The notes under the pieces are model-generated. The model worked only from the letters and a program-made list of their open reading frames with translations, ran no database searches and was not told the DNA's origin. Of a stretch of 20,233 nucleotides of DNA, positions 1 through 6,568 are shown in pieces. The stretch's first letter is position 1, and each line of letters opens with the position of its first letter. Location of the stretch: the NCBI GenBank assembly GCA_937890735.1, contig CALACZ010000147.1, positions 1 to 20,233 of the forward strand. Reading direction: 5' to 3'. The position numbers were made by a program, and so were the translations under genes. Source of the DNA: an uncultured Bacillota bacterium. GTDB lineage: Bacteria; Bacillota; Clostridia; Oscillospirales; Oscillospiraceae.

Positions 1-52
1 CTGTGACCCCTTGCTTGTAAGGCAAGTGCTCTCCCAGCTGAGCTAACCTTCC
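1..52 (-). tRNA. tRNA-Val (anticodon UAC), 5' part only
   Basis: Read on the minus strand, the mature 5' end is at 52 (acceptor strand GGAAGGT). It is followed by T8-A9 and the D arm GCTCAGCTGGGAGAGC. The anticodon arm is CTTGC-CTTACAA-GCAAG, with loop CTTACAA and anticodon TAC, which reads valine GUA and, by wobble, other GUN codons. The variable region and the first T-stem bases (GGGGTCACAG) reach position 1; the rest of the T arm, the 3' acceptor strand and any CCA lie outside the window. The D-arm and anticodon-arm pairing is intact, so this looks like a functional gene cut by the window edge. It has its own promoter at 89-117. Confidence 0.93.
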
Positions 53-88
53 GTTTCACACCCGCCGCATATCTCAGCGACGGGTGTT

Positions 89-117
89 ATTATACATACG
101 AGACGGCTTCTTGTCAA
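89..117 (-). promoter_or_regulatory. Consensus sigma-A promoter for tRNA-Val
   Basis: On the minus strand, TTGACA (117-112), a 17-bp spacer and TATAAT (94-89) form a perfect consensus promoter about 37 bp upstream of the tRNA 5' end. The bases after the -10 box are GC-rich (ACACCCG), like the discriminator of growth-rate-controlled stable-RNA promoters. An inverted repeat, 58-64 with 81-87 and partly extended inwards, spans the predicted start site and leader. Because the tRNA has its own promoter, it need not depend on read-through from hslO, after which I see no strong terminator. Confidence 0.85.
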
Positions 118-147
118 GCATTTTTGCAAAAAAACTCGGCAAAAAAT

Positions 148-1059
148 TCATCCGTCCTCCTCGGGCGCGTCTGCTGTCTCGTCCAGCGCCTGCAACAGCT
201 CCGAAACGTCCTGCGGCGTGAAGTCATACACATGGTCGCAGAACTGGCAGTCGACGTGCAGCGTCTCGCCGCCCTGCACGACCTGCTCCAGCTCCTCGCG
301 CCCGAGGCTGATGAGCGTGGATTCCACGCGCCGGCGCGTGCAGTAGCAGCGGTACTCGATCGGCTGTGTCTCCAGGATCTCCACCTCAAAGCCGGTGAGG
401 ACCTTCTGGAGCATCCCGGCGGCGTCCAGACCGCCATCGAGCATCGCGGTCGCCGCACCGGCAGCCTGCACGCCAGCCTCCAAGCGGTCGATCACGTCGT
501 CCGGCGCGTCGGGCAGGAGCTGCACGAGATACCCGCCCGCCGCGCGGACGCTCTGGTCGGTGTCGATGAGCACGCCGAGGGCGCAGGCGGTGGGCGTCTG
601 CTCGCTCTGGGCGAAATACTGCGTCACGTCCTCGGCGATCTCGCCGGAGACGAGCTGCACGCTGCCGATATACGGGTCTTTCATGCGCAGGTCGCGGATG
701 ACGGTGAGCGTGCCGTCGTTTCCGACCGCCGCGCCTACGTCCAGCTTGCCGCGGTATTTTTCAAGCAAACTGATCTGCGGATGCTCCACCCAGCCGCGGA
801 CGTTGCCTTCCGCGTCCGCCACAGCCAGCAGCGTGCCGAGCGGTCCGCCGCCCTTTACCTGCAAGGTGATCGAGCCGTCCTCCACCTTCTGCATATTGCC
901 CATCATGGACGCGGCGGCGAGCAGCCGCCCCAGCGCCGCCGTGGCGGTGGGGAGCGTTTTGTGGATCTGCCGCGCCCGTTCGGTGAGCGCTTTGGTCGTC
1001 ACGGCGACCGCCTTGACAAAGCCGTCCTTCGTCATGGCGCGCACGAGTTGATCGTTCAT
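148..1059 (-). CDS. hslO: Hsp33 family redox-regulated molecular chaperone
   Basis: The product is a 303-residue protein matching Hsp33 in length and layout. Hsp33 is a cytosolic holdase that is inactive when reduced with zinc bound, and becomes active when oxidants make its cysteines form disulfides. The N-terminal core domain covers about residues 1-230. The C-terminal switch has both cysteine pairs: C238-x-C240 (YRCYC) and C271-x-x-C274 (CQFC), the four zinc ligands of the family. The start ATG lies 12 bases after a GGAG that overlaps the methyltransferase stop codon, so translation is probably coupled. It is the last gene of the yerC-methyltransferase-hslO operon. A short acidic tail (DAPEEDG) ends it. 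The family assignment is secure. Confidence 0.95.
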   Translation of the reverse strand: MNDQLVRAMTKDGFVKAVAVTTKALTERARQIHKTLPTATAALGRLLAAASMMGNMQKVEDGSITLQVKGGGPLGTLLAVADAEGNVRGWVEHPQISLLEKYRGKLDVGAAVGNDGTLTVIRDLRMKDPYIGSVQLVSGEIAEDVTQYFAQSEQTPTACALGVLIDTDQSVRAAGGYLVQLLPDAPDDVIDRLEAGVQAAGAATAMLDGGLDAAGMLQKVLTGFEVEILETQPIEYRCYCTRRRVESTLISLGREELEQVVQGGETLHVDCQFCDHVYDFTPQDVSELLQALDETADAPEEDG

Positions 1060-1067
1060 TCTATATA

Positions 1068-1814
1068 TTACTCCTTTTTGACCTCGGCTGCGAACCAGAC
1101 GCGCAGCGCGCCCGCCTCCGGGGCGTGCAGCACGCGGTCGCCGTAAACGGTGACGGCGGAAAAGCCCGCCGCGGTTAAGTATCGCGTGAGTTCTTCAATG
1201 GTATAGGCATACTCCGTATGCTCCTCGCGGCTGCGCCGCCAGACGCTTCCCTCGCGCCGGAACAGGTCGATGCCGTAGCGGCACAGGCGCTTTTTTTCGG
1301 AAAACTCCGCCCGCCAGACACAGTAGGTGTCCTTGTTTTCATCCAGAAACACCTGCCCGTCCAGCCCCCGCAGCTTCTCGGGCGTGTTGATGTCGAACAC
1401 GAACACGCCGCCGTGGCTCAGCGCGTCAAACACCCGCCGCAGCGCCTGCTGAAGGTCTGCCGGGCGGGTGACATAGTTCACGCTGTCGAGGCAGCAGCAC
1501 ACGGCGTCCACCGGCTGCGGCAGGCGCAGATGCTGCATTTTCTGCAAGATCCAGTACGGCGCGTTGTCCATCCCGGCGGATTTTTGACTTGCCTGCGTGA
1601 GCATCTGCTCGGAGCAGTCCGCGCCCAGCACAAAAAGCCCCTGCTTTGCAAGCAGCACCGCCAGCGAGCCCGTGCCGCAGGCAAGATCGAGCACCGACGC
1701 GGGCTTGCAGCCGTGGCGCTTACACACGCGCAGAAAAAACTGCGCGATCTTTTCATACGGCACGTCCCACGTCAGCGCGTCGTAGCTGCCGGCGAGGGAT
1801 TCATAGGCGCTCAC
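1068..1814 (-). CDS. Class I SAM-dependent methyltransferase, substrate unknown
   Basis: This 248-residue protein has a Rossmann-type methyltransferase fold. Motif I is VLDLACGTGS at residues 41-50, followed by an acidic strand-2 end (GADCSEQML, about 64-72) and a motif-IV-like DAVCCCLDSVNYV (about 103-115). This pattern fits the Methyltransf_25/11 group of small-molecule methylases; the substrate cannot be told from sequence. The start is GTG at 1814, embedded in the yerC stop as GTGA, with GGGAGG a few bases upstream inside yerC. It lies 8 bp ahead of hslO. The last codons carry the hslO ribosome site. The cysteine run CCC near 106-108 is unusual but is not a known catalytic signature. Confidence 0.85.
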   Translation of the reverse strand: MSAYESLAGSYDALTWDVPYEKIAQFFLRVCKRHGCKPASVLDLACGTGSLAVLLAKQGLFVLGADCSEQMLTQASQKSAGMDNAPYWILQKMQHLRLPQPVDAVCCCLDSVNYVTRPADLQQALRRVFDALSHGGVFVFDINTPEKLRGLDGQVFLDENKDTYCVWRAEFSEKKRLCRYGIDLFRREGSVWRRSREEHTEYAYTIEELTRYLTAAGFSAVTVYGDRVLHAPEAGALRVWFAAEVKKE

Positions 1815-2110
1815 GCCTTGTCCTCCCTCATCCGCGCAAAGATCTCGCGGTAGGCGTCCGTGCCGTAGTTGAGGCTGCGGTTGACGCGGCTGATGGTAGC
1901 GCTGCTCGCGCCGGTCTTTTCCAGAATGTCGTTGTAGATGAGCCCTTCGTTCAGCAGCTTCGCCACTTCAAAGCGCTGCTCCATCGCCTTGAGCTCCGAA
2001 ATGGTGCAAAGATCGGTAAAAAAGTTGTAGCATTCCTCCACGCTGTGCAGGCTCAGGATCGCCCGGTACAGATCGCTCTCAGGATCGGAACGCTTGTTGC
2101 GGTTATTCAA
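1811..2110 (-). CDS. yerC: YerC/YecD-type TrpR-like DNA-binding protein
   Basis: This is a 99-residue protein of the TrpR-superfamily YerC/YecD group, small helical regulators widespread in Firmicutes whose ligand and regulon are poorly known. The N-terminal helices (about 12-50) include CTISELKAMEQRFEVA. A helix-turn-helix follows at about residues 54-81 (LIYNDILEKTGASSATISRV). The start is TTG at 2110 with GGAGGAG five bases upstream; the nearby ATG is out of frame and runs straight into a stop. It is the first gene of an operon with a methyltransferase (4-bp overlap) and hslO. It sits divergent from purA across a repeat-rich control region, so autoregulation or purA control is possible but is inference. 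Confidence 0.88.
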   Translation of the reverse strand: MNNRNKRSDPESDLYRAILSLHSVEECYNFFTDLCTISELKAMEQRFEVAKLLNEGLIYNDILEKTGASSATISRVNRSLNYGTDAYREIFARMREDKA

Positions 2111-2156
2111 GACATCTCCTCCGTTTCTGACGCTTGTTCTTGCCTTCCTGCTTCAT

Positions 2157-2185
2157 ATAGTAAAGGAATAAAGTGAAAAAGTAAA
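2157..2185 (-). promoter_or_regulatory. Predicted promoter of yerC-methyltransferase-hslO operon
   Basis: On the minus strand, TTTACT (2185-2180) is followed after 17 bp by TACTAT (2162-2157), each matching consensus at 4 of 6 bases, in AT-rich DNA about 47 bp upstream of the TTG start. The -35 box coincides with one of the four TTTACT hexamers in this intergenic region. Confidence 0.5.
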
Positions 2186-2257
2186 GAGGGAAAAGTGCGC
2201 TTTGCAAAAAAGATATTCAATTTACTTATCAAAACCATCAATATTTCCTGTTTTACT
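2159..2257. repeat. Four phased TTTACT hexamers between yerC and purA
   Basis: TTTACT occurs twice on the minus strand (2164-2159 and 2185-2180, 21 bp apart) and twice on the plus strand (2221-2226 and 2252-2257, 31 bp apart). The plus-strand copies extend to TTTACTTAT. The spacings are close to two and three helical turns, and the two pairs point away from each other. One copy in each direction forms the predicted -35 box of the divergent promoter. The copy at 2252 also lies in a short inverted repeat, TTAC-N5-GTAA. This could be an operator array. The region is AT-rich, so chance similarity is not excluded. Confidence 0.4.
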
Positions 2258-2280
2258 TATGGTAAGCCGTATGTTATACT
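2252..2280 (+). promoter_or_regulatory. Predicted promoter of purA-purB
   Basis: TTTACT (2252-2257), a 17-bp spacer and TATACT (2275-2280) lie about 60 bp upstream of the purA ATG. The -10 box matches at 5 of 6 positions. I see no purine riboswitch fold and no recognisable Bacillus-type PurR box pair in the leader. Confidence 0.6.
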
Positions 2281-2340
2281 GCAACCATATGTGATACAAT
2301 ATTGCTGATAACATGAAAGTGCAGAAAAGGAGTTTTGAAC

Positions 2341-3615
2341 ATGAGCAACTGTGCGATCGTAGGCATCAACTGGGGCGACGAAGGCAAGGGGCGGATGGTC
2401 GATCTGATCGCCCGCGAGTATGACGTGGTCTGCCGGTATCAGGGCGGCAACAACGCGGGGCACACCGTGGTGAACGAATACGGCAAGTTCGCGCTGCACC
2501 TCATCCCGTCCGGCATTTTCCTGCCGAACGTTGTGAACGTGCTCGGAAACGGCGTGGTCATCGACCTGGAGAGCCTGTGGGGCGAAATTTCGGCGCTTCA
2601 GCAGGCGGGCATCTCCATCACGCCGGAGAATTTCAAGATCTCGGAGCGGGCGACCATCGTGTTCCCGTATCACCGCGCGCTCGACGGGCTGGAAGAGGCG
2701 CGCCTGAAGGATAAAAAATACGGCTCGACGCTGCGCGGCATCGCGCCGGTCTACTCTGACAAGTACCAGAAAAAGACCATCATGATGGGCGAGCTGCTCT
2801 ATCCCGACTACCTCAAAAAGCGGCTTGAGACCATTCTGGAATGGAAAAATCTCACCATCCAGAACGTCTACGGCGCGGAGCCCTACAAGCTCGAGGATAT
2901 GCTGGACTGGTGTCGCGAGTACGGCTCGCGCCTTGCGCCCTTCCTCTGCGACACCACCAGCTATCTCTATGCCGCCGAGCGCTCCGGCAAGAACATCATG
3001 TTTGAGGCGCAGCTCGGCGCGCTGCGCGACATCGACTTCGGCATCTTCCCGTACACGTCCTCGTCGTCGTCCAACGCGGGCTACGCGTGCGTGGGCGCAG
3101 GCATCCCGGGCAGCCACATCGACCGCACGGTCGGCATCGTGAAAGCCTACTCCACCTGCGTGGGCGAAGGTCCGTTCACGGCGGAGTGGTTCGGCGAGGA
3201 AGCCGAGCAGCTGCGCAAGGCAGGCGCGGAATACGGCGCGGCGACGGGCCGTCCCCGCCGGGTCGGTCCCATCGACCTCGTTGCCACGCGCTACGGCGTG
3301 CGCATCCAGGGCGCGACGGAGGTCGCGCTGACGAAGCTCGACGTGCTGTCTTATATGAAGGAGATCCCGGTGTGCGTGCAGTATGAGCTGAATGGCGAAA
3401 AGACCGACGATTTCCCGTTCACCGCGCTCGTCGATCAGGCGAAGCCCGTTTACACCACCGTGCCCGGCTGGGGCTGCGATATTTCCGGCGTGCGCAAGTA
3501 CGAGGACCTGCCGCAGGCGGCGCGCGATTATGTGGAGTTTATTGAGCGCAGCATCGGCTGCCGCATCCGCTATGTGTCCGTGGGCGCTGCCCGCGACGAG
3601 ATCATTTACAGATAA
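2341..3615 (+). CDS. purA: Adenylosuccinate synthetase
   Basis: PurA joins IMP and aspartate using GTP to make adenylosuccinate, the first committed step to AMP. The protein is 424 residues, the usual family length. The GTP/IMP loop is GINWGDEGKGRMVD (residues 8-21, catalytic Asp13), and GGNNAGHT (35-42) holds the catalytic His41. Further family blocks are VGEGPFTAE and RPRRVGPIDLVATRYGVRI, then TKLDVL, which belongs to the guanine-binding part. ATG at 2341 is chosen over an in-frame TTG two codons upstream because AAGGAG ends eight bases before the ATG. Several blocks differ from the textbook form: GDEGKGR not GKGK, STLRGIAPVYSDK not TTGRGIGPAY, and SSSSSNAGYACVG not the usual SSNT-type loop. 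It is therefore a divergent PurA, but the key residues remain. purB follows after 12 bp. Confidence 0.95.
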   Translation: MSNCAIVGINWGDEGKGRMVDLIAREYDVVCRYQGGNNAGHTVVNEYGKFALHLIPSGIFLPNVVNVLGNGVVIDLESLWGEISALQQAGISITPENFKISERATIVFPYHRALDGLEEARLKDKKYGSTLRGIAPVYSDKYQKKTIMMGELLYPDYLKKRLETILEWKNLTIQNVYGAEPYKLEDMLDWCREYGSRLAPFLCDTTSYLYAAERSGKNIMFEAQLGALRDIDFGIFPYTSSSSSNAGYACVGAGIPGSHIDRTVGIVKAYSTCVGEGPFTAEWFGEEAEQLRKAGAEYGAATGRPRRVGPIDLVATRYGVRIQGATEVALTKLDVLSYMKEIPVCVQYELNGEKTDDFPFTALVDQAKPVYTTVPGWGCDISGVRKYEDLPQAARDYVEFIERSIGCRIRYVSVGAARDEIIYR

Positions 3616-3627
3616 GGACGGATCAGT

Positions 3628-5040
3628 ATGAAGCCGAGCTATGAAAGCCCGCTCGCCTCGCGCTATGCGTCAAAGTATATGCTGCACCTGTTCTCACCCG
3701 ATATGCGCTTTGAAACGTGGCGCAGGCTGTGGGTGAGCCTGGCGCGCGCGCAGCACGAGCTGGGGCTGCCGGTCACGCAGGCGCAGGTGGACGAGCTTGC
3801 CGCCCATATCAGCCCCATCGACTATGACGTGGTGAGCGCGCGCGAAAAAGAGGTCCGTCACGATGTGATGGCACATATCTACGCCTTCGGCAAGGACGCG
3901 CCGGGCGCGGCGGGCATCATCCACCTGGGCGCGACGAGCTGCTACGTTACCGACAACGCCGACCTGATCCTCTACCGCGACGCGCTGTGCCACCTGCGCG
4001 CGGAGCTGACGGCGGTGATGGAAAATCTCTGCGATTTTGCCGAGCGCTACGCCGCCATGCCGTGCCTGGGCTACACGCACTATCAGCCCGCGCAGCTCGT
4101 GACCGTCGGCAAGCGCGCCGCGCTCTGGCTTCAGGATCTCAGGCTGGATCTTGAAGAACTGGACGATGTGCTTTCCACCATCCGCTTCCTCGGCTGCCGC
4201 GGCACGACGGGCACGGAGGCGAGCTTCCTCGCCCTCTTTGACGGCGATACGGCAAAGATCGACGAAATGAACCGCCGCATCGCCGCGGACTTCCGCTTTG
4301 ACCGGCTCTATGACGTGTGCGGGCAGACGTATCCGCGCAAGCTCGACAGCCGCATCTTAAATGTGCTGTCCTCCATCGCGCAGAGCTGCTATCGCTTTGC
4401 GAACGACGTGCGCCTTTTGCAGCACGACCGGCAGCTCGAAGAGCCGTTTGAGACCTCGCAGATCGGCTCGTCCGCCATGCCGTATAAGCGCAACCCCATG
4501 CGCTGTGAGCGCATCTGCTCGCTGGCGCGCTTCGTGATGGCGGACGCCGCGAACGCGCCCATGACCGCCTCCACGCAGTGGCTGGAGCGGACGCTGGACG
4601 ATTCGGCGAACCGGCGCATTTCGCTGCCGGAGGGCTTTTTGGCAGCCGACGGCATCCTGCGGCTCATGCAGAACGTGACGAAGGGGCTGCACGTAAACGA
4701 GAAGATCGTGGAAAAGTTCGTGCTGGACTATCTGCCGTTCATCGCCACGGAAAATCTCATGATGGCGGCGGTGCGCCGCGGCGGCGACCGCCAGCAGGTG
4801 CACGAGATCATCCGCGAGGCGTCGATGGACGCGACGGCGAAGATGAAAAACGGCGAGCGCTGGGATCTCATCGCGGCGCTGGCGGCGCGGCGGGAGTTCG
4901 GCATGACGGCGGACGAGATCCGCGCCGAGCTCGACCCCGCGCGCTACATCGGGCGCTGCGCGGAGCAGACGGCGGCGTTCACGGCAAAATGCCGCGCGCT
5001 GTGCGCCGGAAGCGCCGCTGCGGAGGATATAACCCTGTAA
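3628..5040 (+). CDS. purB: Adenylosuccinate lyase
   Basis: PurB splits fumarate from adenylosuccinate (giving AMP) and from SAICAR (giving AICAR), so it works twice in purine synthesis. The protein is 470 residues and belongs to the fumarase/aspartase superfamily. Family marks are RHDVMAH (77-83), the substrate-binding THYQPAQ (150-156), and the mobile signature loop GSSAMPYKRNP (280-290) with the catalytic serine. The C-terminal helical ADSL_C region follows from about residue 370. ATG at 3628 has AAGGA nine bases upstream, just after the purA stop, so purA-purB form a two-gene operon that supplies both steps from IMP to AMP. A strong terminator follows 10 bp after the stop. Assignment is firm. 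Confidence 0.96.
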   Translation: MKPSYESPLASRYASKYMLHLFSPDMRFETWRRLWVSLARAQHELGLPVTQAQVDELAAHISPIDYDVVSAREKEVRHDVMAHIYAFGKDAPGAAGIIHLGATSCYVTDNADLILYRDALCHLRAELTAVMENLCDFAERYAAMPCLGYTHYQPAQLVTVGKRAALWLQDLRLDLEELDDVLSTIRFLGCRGTTGTEASFLALFDGDTAKIDEMNRRIAADFRFDRLYDVCGQTYPRKLDSRILNVLSSIAQSCYRFANDVRLLQHDRQLEEPFETSQIGSSAMPYKRNPMRCERICSLARFVMADAANAPMTASTQWLERTLDDSANRRISLPEGFLAADGILRLMQNVTKGLHVNEKIVEKFVLDYLPFIATENLMMAAVRRGGDRQQVHEIIREASMDATAKMKNGERWDLIAALAARREFGMTADEIRAELDPARYIGRCAEQTAAFTAKCRALCAGSAAAEDITL

Positions 5041-5050
5041 AAAACGAACA

Positions 5051-5082
5051 AAACGCGGCGTTTTCACAGCGCCGCGTTTTTT
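5051..5082 (+). terminator. Rho-independent terminator of purA-purB
   Basis: AAACGCGGCG (5051-5060) pairs with CGCCGCGTTT (5070-5079) around a 9-base loop, followed by more T residues. It begins 10 bp after the purB stop. The A-run on the left side means it could also stop transcripts coming from the right. Confidence 0.92.
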
Positions 5083-5096
5083 GCAAAAATACGATA

Positions 5097-5124
5097 TTGA
5101 CAGTACAAAAAATCGTGCTATAAA
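5097..5124 (+). promoter_or_regulatory. Sigma-A promoter of the MATE-GH13 operon
   Basis: A perfect TTGACA (5097-5102), a 16-bp spacer and TATAAA (5119-5124) lie 57 bp upstream of the MATE start, directly after the purB terminator. The predicted start site near 5131 leaves a leader of about 50 bases that contains the hairpin at 5143-5163. Confidence 0.8.
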
Positions 5125-5142
5125 TATAGCCTGCAAAAAATC

Positions 5143-5167
5143 TCCGGCGCGCCGTGCGCCGGATTTT
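5143..5167 (+). terminator. Terminator-like hairpin in the MATE leader (possible attenuator)
   Basis: TCCGGCGC (5143-5150) pairs perfectly with GCGCCGGA (5156-5163) around the loop GCCGT and is followed by TTTT. It lies between the predicted transcription start and the MATE ribosome site (GAAGGTGAT at 5169-5177). In this position it would act inside the leader and not at a gene end. The T-tract is short, so it may be a weak terminator, an attenuator or only an RNA-stability hairpin. No leader peptide or known riboswitch is visible. Confidence 0.5.
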
Positions 5168-5181
5168 GTGAAGGTGATCTT

Positions 5182-6549
5182 ATGACGCAGGACCTCACAC
5201 AGGGGCGTCCGCTCGGCATGGTCTGGCGGTTCACGCTGCCGGTGCTGCTGGGGCTGATGCTCCAGCAGGTCTATTCTCTCGTGGATACGATGATCGTCGG
5301 GCACGCGCTGGGCGTGATGGCGCTGGGCGGCGTGGGCGCGACGGGGTCGGTGAATTTCCTGGTGATCGGCTTTTGCAGCGGATTGTGTACGGGCATGACC
5401 ATTCCGCTGGCGCAGGCGTTCGGTGCAGGCGACGATGCGCAGCTGCGGCGCCATGCCGCCGGGTGCGTGTGGATCGGCGTGTTCATGTCGGCGGCGCTGC
5501 TGGCGCTCACGCTGCCGCTGTGCCGGTCGCTGCTTTCCTGGATGTCCACGCCGGCGGAGCAGATGGAGTATGCCTTTGACTACATTTTCATCATTTTCCT
5601 CGGCATTCCCGCCACCATCCTCTATAACCTCTGCGCGTGCGTGCTGCGTGCGCTGGGCGACAGCCGCTCGCCGGTCTGGTTTCTTGCCATCGCGTCCGGC
5701 ATCAACATCGTACTGGATCTGCTGATGGTGTGCGTGCTGGATATGGGCGTTTCCGGCGCGGCGATCGCAACGGTCATTTCGCAGCTCGGCTCGGGGCTTT
5801 TGTGCCTGTGGTATATGAAGCGGAACTTTCCGATGCTGCGCATGACGCGGCAGGAGTGGCAGCTTCGCCCGCGCGAGGCGCTGTGGCTGCTGGGCATGGG
5901 CGCGCCGGTGGGATTGCAATTTTCCATCACCGCCATCGGCACGATCATTCTGCAAAGCGCCGTCAATACGCTCGGCGCGCTGTATGTCTCCGGCGTTGCC
6001 ATCGCCTCCAAGCTCACACAGCTCTACGCCAGTCCGTATGACGCGCTGGCGGTCTGCTCCAGCAACTTTACGGGGCAAAATCTCGGCGCGGGCAAATATG
6101 ACCGTATCCGGCAGGGGACATACGCGTGTATGCTGCTGGGCGGCATTTACTGCGTCGTGCACATCCTGCTGGCACAGTTCGGCACGCGCTACGCGATCCT
6201 GCTCTTTGCCTCGCCCGAAGAGGCGGCGCAGGTGCTGCCGTATGCGCAGCAACTCAACGCCATGGACGCGTGGTTCGCGCCGATGCTGATGCTGGTGAAC
6301 GTGCTGCGTCTGTCCATTCAGGGCATGGGCTACAGCCGCCTGTCGCTGCTGTCGGGGCTGCTGGAAATGCTCGCGCGCGTGGCGGTGAGCTTCTGGGCAG
6401 TGCCGCGCTTCGGCTATGACGCCGCGTGCCTCGCCAACCCCGCCGCGTGGGTGCTGGCGGACTGCTTCCTCATCCCCGGCTTTTACGGCTGCCTGCGCGC
6501 CCGCACGCGTCAGGCAGAGTGGGTACGAAAAGAGCTGCCTCAAGAATAA
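5182..6549 (+). CDS. MATE family efflux transporter
   Basis: A 455-residue polytopic membrane protein of the multidrug and toxin extrusion family, which exports cationic drugs or metabolites in exchange for Na+ or H+. The sequence opens with a family-typical start (LGMVWRFTLPVLLGLMLQQV), then DTMIVGHALG and the GGVGATGSVNFLVIG region of the first MatE repeat. A second repeat begins near residue 235 (ALWLLGMGAPVGLQFS). About twelve hydrophobic segments are visible, and the length is normal. ATG at 5182 has GAAGGTGAT upstream. The gene is preceded by its own promoter and a leader hairpin, and the GH13 gene follows 19 bp later, so the two are probably cotranscribed. The substrate cannot be told; the Clostridial MATE group to which it is closest is largely uncharacterised. 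Confidence 0.92.
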   Translation: MTQDLTQGRPLGMVWRFTLPVLLGLMLQQVYSLVDTMIVGHALGVMALGGVGATGSVNFLVIGFCSGLCTGMTIPLAQAFGAGDDAQLRRHAAGCVWIGVFMSAALLALTLPLCRSLLSWMSTPAEQMEYAFDYIFIIFLGIPATILYNLCACVLRALGDSRSPVWFLAIASGINIVLDLLMVCVLDMGVSGAAIATVISQLGSGLLCLWYMKRNFPMLRMTRQEWQLRPREALWLLGMGAPVGLQFSITAIGTIILQSAVNTLGALYVSGVAIASKLTQLYASPYDALAVCSSNFTGQNLGAGKYDRIRQGTYACMLLGGIYCVVHILLAQFGTRYAILLFASPEEAAQVLPYAQQLNAMDAWFAPMLMLVNVLRLSIQGMGYSRLSLLSGLLEMLARVAVSFWAVPRFGYDAACLANPAAWVLADCFLIPGFYGCLRARTRQAEWVRKELPQE

Positions 6550-6568
6550 TTTTTAGGAGGACCGCAAT

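Noticed and set aside
118..147. Possible terminator after hslO from T- and A-runs
   Set aside because: Only A/T-run pairing is possible with no GC stem, so it does not meet a reasonable standard for an intrinsic terminator.
2111..2340. Purine riboswitch or Bacillus-type PurR boxes before purA
   Set aside because: The leader from the predicted start to the ATG is only about 50 bases with no three-way-junction pattern, and no paired CCGAA-type PurBox was found.
4357..6543. Minus-strand open frame of 728 codons across purB, the intergenic gap and the MATE gene
   Set aside because: It runs across a terminator, a promoter and two firmly assigned genes, and its product is rich in Arg, His, Gln and Ala in the way of antisense frames in GC-rich DNA; no domain is visible.
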